Position numbers and translations under genes: made by a program
Shown: piece after piece, positions 7,101-10,969 of the stretch
How the letters are laid out: each line of letters starts with the position of its first letter
Position numbering within the stretch: position 1 is the first letter of the stretch
The notes under the pieces: generated by a model
What the model was told of the DNA's origin: nothing
What the model saw: only the letters and a program-made list of their open reading frames with translations
The model's database searches: none
NCBI GenBank assembly: GCA_913042885.1
Contig: CAJWLW010000150.1
Coordinates: forward strand, 1 to 10,969
DNA: 10,969 nucleotides
Direction of reading: 5' to 3'
Source of the DNA: an uncultured Lentisphaeria bacterium
Lineage (GTDB): Bacteria > Verrucomicrobiota > Lentisphaeria > JABSQK01 > CAJWLW01

Positions 7101-10100
7101 AGCTGTTGATGCATCAGGCGGCCGATTGCGCCGACCACCGTCAAGGCGATCATCAACGTTGCGCCGCGCCACGGTGTCATCAGGTAGACGACGCGCTGCC
7201 AGACAACATCCAGGTTCGACCAGCTCCGCACCGGTCCTTCGATTTCTGTCAGGGCATTGACGTTGGCAATAAAGAAACCGATGGTGACTGCAAAGAGCAC
7301 AAAGGCGCCGGAGCCGGTTGTTCGTGCAGTCAATAACAAGGCTGCGCCGAGCAGCAGCTGTTGGCTAACCGTAATTGTCACCGGCGGCAGCAGCAGCACG
7401 TCGTAAACCGCTGCCACGGCAACCAAAAGTGCGAGGATAGATGTACCCACTTGCCACGGCACCAGTACTGGGGCAAAGCGATCGTATTGCTTACGGCCCC
7501 GTTCGAAAGCGAGACAGACCAGCTGCGTGACGATCACCAGCAACAGCAGCGGCGAGAACGAATACTCGAAGCTCAGACGTGGGATCAGCGGCCCTGTGCC
7601 GGGAGTGGTCCACGACAACACGCACACCGCTGCCAGGAAAAACAGCAAGCCCCCTTTGAGGCTCGCGGCAGGTTCGCGTTTTTGAGATTTGCAGGCGCTC
7701 CAGAACAATTGCATCGCCACAAACACACACAGCGCCGCCACGCTGGGGCGCGATGGCAGCATAATCAGATGGACACAGAGCAAGCCCCCACCCGCCATAC
7801 TGCCTATCCGCAGAACTGTTTCCGTAGGCGTGCGCAGTGATGAGCCGAGCCATTCCAGGCGGCGTTCGAAGTAGTGGTACAAGAGGCACAGCAGCTGCAG
7901 CAGGATGCCGGTGAACAAGATCGCCAGCGGCCATTCGGGATGCCAATACAGGGTCGACAGCCTGAGCGTAAAGCCGTAATGGAAAGCTACGAACGCCGTG
8001 ATGCTCGAGAAGAAACTGAGCCAGCCCAAATGAACCATAACCGTCGACCACGGCCGCCGTCGCAACAATACCGCCAGCAGTGTCCATGCCGTGCCGACCA
8101 GCGCCAGAGCAATCGCTGTTTTCAGCCCGACACCGTCTGTCCCGATGAGATTCCGGCATACGCTCCACGTGTTGACCTTGGCGCACAGAAAAATCGCGGC
8201 GCTCAGCATCGGAATAGTGAACAGCGTGGAATCTCGTCGCTGCATGGGGAATGGCGTGTGTCCCAGAAACAGATCACCTTCACCCAGCGCCTTGAGCCGC
8301 GGACTTTGAAATAGTGGAAAAGCAACCAGGCACAGCGCAAGTGCGGAGATTGCACTGGCCAATCCGGAGCCCCATCCATAGATTGGCGGACGGTCCTCCA
8401 GTCCTTGCTTCAACTCGGGAAACAGGACGGCCAGAATCACTGCTGCCATAAGTCCGGGGATCAACGAGCGGGAATGGTAAGCGGCAAATGCCAGGAGGAC
8501 GGCCATCAGGACGGGCCCGGAAAGATCGAGTGCCAGCCACACCGCGTCGGTTTCACCGAAACGGCCGCGTTCCATCACGACGCGAACCACCATCGCCGCC
8601 ACCGCGACTGCACCGTAAGCGAACAGCACCGTGGAACGGGCCCGACGCAACAAGTCGGACTGTACCCAATGCACCATGGCGAGCCATAAGAAGCTGAGTA
8701 CGGCCAGCCCGAACACCAGAGTGTTCCCATGCAGATTGCGTCCCGCCATATCGACACAACCCAGATACGGCAGCGCAAGTGCGAGGAGAGCCATGGTCGA
8801 ATGCACCCAACTCAAGCGTCGTACCCGGTAGGCGCGCCAGGCGAAAAAGGCGGCGATCACGATCAGCGTCAGTCCGGTTGTCAGCGGCGCCGACCGATAA
8901 TGCCACTGTGACAGCATGCTCACAATCGCCGTCAAAAACAAAATTGCGGGTTGGAACTCCGTCGCTGCCGAGGTCAATTCGACATTGCCGAAACGCCTTG
9001 CCAGTGCGCGAATCGCCCCGATTCCCAGGGCGATGCAAAGGCCCAGGATGGGTAGCAGGTTCAGTTCCATACGGCGAGGGAACGCGTCCAGGGTGCCGAT
9101 TGCGGCCCCGCCCATTGCCAGTATTGTCAGCCCCACCCAGTGATGAACTTCGCCCTTGCGAAGGGTCGCCTGGTACAACCACAGGGCCCCTGCCAGCACC
9201 AGCACGGCGATACGGACGTATTGATCGCTGAAGCCCATCAGGATACCGACAGCGATCGCCGCATATCCGATGAAGGATTCCGGCAGGTAAGGAACATCGC
9301 CACTGAGCTTGCGGTGATACTCGCGCTCGACCAGCATGATCAAACCACCGGCCAGCACTGCCAGCACGGCATAGTGGCCGGCCTGTGGAACTATGTGCAG
9401 GATCCAATGCACCCAGGCGAACACCTCGACATAGGTCAGCACCAGGACTCCGCCAACAAACCAGGGGATCAGCCGATCAATGATCATGTCGCGGGTCAAT
9501 TGCTTTTGCGCGAATGATCGGATCGTCTCAGCCACGACTATGAAGCCGAGGTATAGCAGCAGGCACAGGACAATGACGACCGTGTCTTCAGCAACGTGGA
9601 AAAAACGGATAGAGGCGCCTACGGGTACAATCAGATTGAGTGCCAACAGCGTCGGGTACAGCCTCCCGGCTGACGGTTGATGTACCGCTCTGCACCAACG
9701 GATGAGTCCCCAGCCGAACACCGCCATGTACACCAGCATCATGACGGGCAACGCCCATTTTACATGCGACGCAACCTGGCTGTCGTTGCTCAACAGCGCG
9801 ACCGCCATGAAGTTGACCGGCAGTAACCCGATCGCGGCAGCGCGAATCATGATCGCAGTACCGCGCAGCTCAGCGAATCGTCGTTGCAGCCAGTTGCCGG
9901 ATTCCGCAAAGCCGATCGTCAATCCGGTCAACAATGCCGGCATGACCGTGTAGCGCACCAGCCAGTGCTTGTCCCAGGTAAAGTAGGCGAGTAACGATGT
10001 CCCGATGATCACCATCACCAGGCCAACGACCATGTACCAGTTTTCATGGAGCAACGGCCGGATATGCTCCGCCCAAAACGCCGGTGCGTCTCCACCGGGC

Positions 10101-10969
10101 GGACGTTGTTCGTTGTCGCCCCCAACGTCGGCAACGCCTGTCTGGTCGGCATCCACTGGGGCCGCCATCTCGACGGGCCGTCGGCCGGTGAGCAGATTGA
10201 GTTCTGCCGGACTCATGTGATCGTGCCACACAGCGACGAATTTGCCGACATCACACGCTGCGGCTCGCCGTTTCAGGTCGTCATGCAGTGTCAGTGACAA
10301 TTCACTTTTCTGATCGCCCGGGTCAATAGACCAGAGGAACAGCAGATACGGGGTGGCTTCCTCGTACTTTAAGCGCAGGGCCTGCAGCCGGTTGTTGCGG
10401 ACCACGATTTGCTCATCCAGCCACTGCACGGCAGCTGTCCAGTGGTCGATGTCTGACCGGCCGAACCGCATTGCCAGCATCAGCATGGAGCGGTATTGGG
10501 CCCATTCCTCAAGGCACAAGTCGCGAATCACACCCGCCGCGATGTCACTTGGCCAGCACAGGGCAACATCCAGGAGGTTCCGTTGTTCCGCACGTGTCGT
10601 GGCTGCCGTGAACCGACTCTTGAGCTCGGTCATCAGCAACGCTTCGTCGACATCCCCGGGTACTGGCGCCGGCAATGCGTCGAGTGCCTGCGTGACCCTG
10701 GTGAGTGCTGCGCCACGACGTTGCTCCACGAGGGCTGCGACGGGCTGCTCAAAGTCGCCGGCGACGGAGGTGGGTTCGAAACCATGCCAGCGCGAGGGGA
10801 ACTTGAAATACGATTGTAACGAATCTTGAAAGTAACCGTCTATTTTGTTTTGGAGTTCGTACAACTCGTCCCTGCCATCCAGGAACAGCTTATCACGCAG
10901 GCAATTGGTGACGGCGTGCACGACTGGCAGAAGGCCTTTTTCATCACGCCAGCCGATGTGCACATTGGC
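4136..10969 (-). CDS. Giant polytopic membrane protein of unknown function, about 60 predicted spans (5' end beyond window)
   Basis: Seen: one frame of 2,277 codons is open from the right edge to a TGA at 4138-4136. The first possible start in the window is a GTG at 10963, but the frame is open upstream and has no supporting ribosome site visible, so the true start is probably outside. Numbering from that GTG: residues 1-305 are soluble and mostly helical, with a Gly/Pro/Asp-rich linker at about 270-295. The first membrane span is near 309-328. From there to about 2254 I count roughly 60 hydrophobic segments joined by short loops; the longest loops (about 887-912, 1668-1692, 1900-1935) are rich in Arg/Lys and so probably cytoplasmic. 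The last 20 residues form a charged helix (QRQQFEERLDALRAF). I see no ATPase, protease, transferase or peptidoglycan-binding motif. The early spans (GL-VMVIIGTSLLAYFTWD...) and the C-terminal block (RILHAYVIPAGVGILALVQ, then FRIRVFLLFG) resemble DUF2339/DUF2157/SCO7613-type proteins in layout only. The gene is intact; its function is unknown and no role should be assumed. Confidence 0.9.
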   Translation of the reverse strand, partial: ANVHIGWRDEKGLLPVVHAVTNCLRDKLFLDGRDELYELQNKIDGYFQDSLQSYFKFPSRWHGFEPTSVAGDFEQPVAALVEQRRGAALTRVTQALDALPAPVPGDVDEALLMTELKSRFTAATTRAEQRNLLDVALCWPSDIAAGVIRDLCLEEWAQYRSMLMLAMRFGRSDIDHWTAAVQWLDEQIVVRNNRLQALRLKYEEATPYLLFLWSIDPGDQKSELSLTLHDDLKRRAAACDVGKFVAVWHDHMSPAELNLLTGRRPVEMAAPVDADQTGVADVGGDNEQRPPGGDAPAFWAEHIRPLLHENWYMVVGLVMVIIGTSLLAYFTWDKHWLVRYTVMPALLTGLTIGFAESGNWLQRRFAELRGTAIMIRAAAIGLLPVNFMAVALLSNDSQVASHVKWALPVMMLVYMAVFGWGLIRWCRAVHQPSAGRLYPTLLALNLIVPVGASIRFFHVAEDTVVIVLCLLLYLGFIVVAETIRSFAQKQLTRDMIIDRLIPWFVGGVLVLTYVEVFAWVHWILHIVPQAGHYAVLAVLAGGLIMLVEREYHRKLSGDVPYLPESFIGYAAIAVGILMGFSDQYVRIAVLVLAGALWLYQATLRKGEVHHWVGLTILAMGGAAIGTLDAFPRRMELNLLPILGLCIALGIGAIRALARRFGNVELTSAATEFQPAILFLTAIVSMLSQWHYRSAPLTTGLTLIVIAAFFAWRAYRVRRLSWVHSTMALLALALPYLGCVDMAGRNLHGNTLVFGLAVLSFLWLAMVHWVQSDLLRRARSTVLFAYGAVAVAAMVVRVVMERGRFGETDAVWLALDLSGPVLMAVLLAFAAYHSRSLIPGLMAAVILAVLFPELKQGLEDRPPIYGWGSGLASAISALALCLVAFPLFQSPRLKALGEGDLFLGHTPFPMQRRDSTLFTIPMLSAAIFLCAKVNTWSVCRNLIGTDGVGLKTAIALALVGTAWTLLAVLLRRRPWSTVMVHLGWLSFFSSITAFVAFHYGFTLRLSTLYWHPEWPLAILFTGILLQLLCLLYHYFERRLEWLGSSLRTPTETVLRIGSMAGGGLLCVHLIMLPSRPSVAALCVFVAMQLFWSACKSQKREPAASLKGGLLFFLAAVCVLSWTTPGTGPLIPRLSFEYSFSPLLLLVIVTQLVCLAFERGRKQYDRFAPVLVPWQVGTSILALLVAVAAVYDVLLLPPVTITVSQQLLLGAALLLTARTTGSGAFVLFAVTIGFFIANVNALTEIEGPVRSWSNLDVVWQRVVYLMTPWRGATLMIALTVVGAIGRLMHQQLTARWLMIGSYPAIQRFVPASSWLFAPAVMLAWLLPLTHAMTPIYRQDPAHLWAPYLGALTCVIVAWSWRQYAVLLRALGMGAGILLALANVHTINILFGSHGRLAALVGDADKGLSHIHIVCLGFAFTMLQTLGLRVAVRHAGSRWIMTFGNLILAALILMLLAFNYLVHPDVSQVTSLRLAVSGLLAFGAGHYFRHLSRSDVLGDKAQSLCKGFYHYGVTLALWCLVLLIPAMRDPSHALYALGIAPVYFYLRAEFMHRNGAEHAKALQYHHSATLLAFALLVLFVFKAAFQMILFPNAAIDTSYYHLNAPLVVLLSILLFRLHGLSGTWWLAFYGGAALVTGTYFFITWYPGLSPFDSYMPAAWVAVALAHLFTLASHQRSPVRALLQEIAGIDGETWIELRRYWGYFILVASQLLVLLGVLDFRSDTYQAAPLLAAAASVWIHHGVIRRSTIYCVVAVVQLLMALHMDFVIASHLDRDHVIWVLVTLWAGIVFGHPLLRRRLPLNQLRVIGLAFFLTCMPHVFYHRPDSAVGLWAVLFMTIILAFTPRATKHPQGGSEHGVGLAMLIAPPWLAFFISVDFASFGLAAVVQPFPILLTSAVVMFVGYMAHRCEVEFTPAFERHETMQPRIWHQTLGAMTQVGRRLQTLVMALSFVALSGLFVLRYNLPYSPLEMMLCVGLWAAQSVLWFREGRERKSIAANAIAQVAVVGLSLVMRRQLMLTHPEVWTTEYDVWAALAVSMCMTGGKQLIDKQSRELQLPYLVSLCALPVLVIAWVLVHGLGTDISLIVVLLYSAMFTFLGRGSGNSPYNIVAVGGFVVFVAILFWSKLELRILHAYVIPAGVGILALVQMFGNDLSQRLRMQIRAATLAAMLGTTAYYALLDDRYQPAFHVTMLLLSLAVMACGTLFRIRVFLLFGACGVLVDLCTIFYKIVIRLDGHYQMTSFGVVILLVGIVLVAGTAYYKTQRQQFEERLDALRAFLGRWD

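Noticed and set aside
6707..8314. Run of plus-strand open frames (6707-7336, 7361-7840, 7874-8314)
   Set aside because: All are antisense to the giant gene. Their His/Gln/Arg-rich products are what hydrophobic codons give when read on the opposite strand; no start sites or domains support them.

Overview
The window is about 11 kb of moderately GC-rich bacterial DNA (roughly 55-60% by eye). All four genes I can support lie on the minus strand, so transcription runs from right to left. The gene types and the GTCTGTCC-type repeat suggest a proteobacterium, probably gammaproteobacterial, but no rRNA or phylogenetic marker is present and this is only a guess. I saw no tRNA, rRNA, CRISPR array or insertion sequence.

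Right-hand two thirds (4136 to the right edge): one uninterrupted reading frame of at least 2,277 codons. Its 5' end lies outside the window. It encodes an N-terminal soluble part of about 305 residues, then nearly 1,950 residues made almost entirely of hydrophobic segments (about 60 predicted membrane spans by eye), and ends in a short charged tail. I do not recognise the protein as a characterised family. The first spans and the C-terminal block look like the architecture of large uncharacterised membrane proteins (DUF2339/DUF2157/SCO7613-like), but this is an impression.

Middle (1289-3897): after a non-coding gap of about 240 bp that holds a 14-bp tandem repeat and a small palindrome, there is a two-gene unit. 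The first gene is a single-chain transketolase that looks like a fusion of the split N- and C-terminal subunits. The second is a classical NAD-type short-chain dehydrogenase/reductase (SDR). Stop and start codons overlap (GTGATG), and a Shine-Dalgarno sequence lies inside the end of the transketolase gene, so the two are probably translationally coupled.

Left (1-1121): after another 167 bp gap comes an FAD-dependent amine oxidase of the monomeric sarcosine oxidase / N-methyltryptophan oxidase family. It is complete at its N terminus and cut by the left edge just before its C terminus.

Together, the transketolase, SDR and flavin oxidase could form a small catabolic module for an unusual sugar- or amine-derived substrate. 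The transketolase lacks the Arg that normally binds substrate phosphate near the end of the pyrimidine-binding domain, so its substrate may differ from the usual sugar phosphates. The giant membrane protein is separated by a substantial gap and may be functionally unrelated. It and the atypical transketolase are the items most worth a second look.
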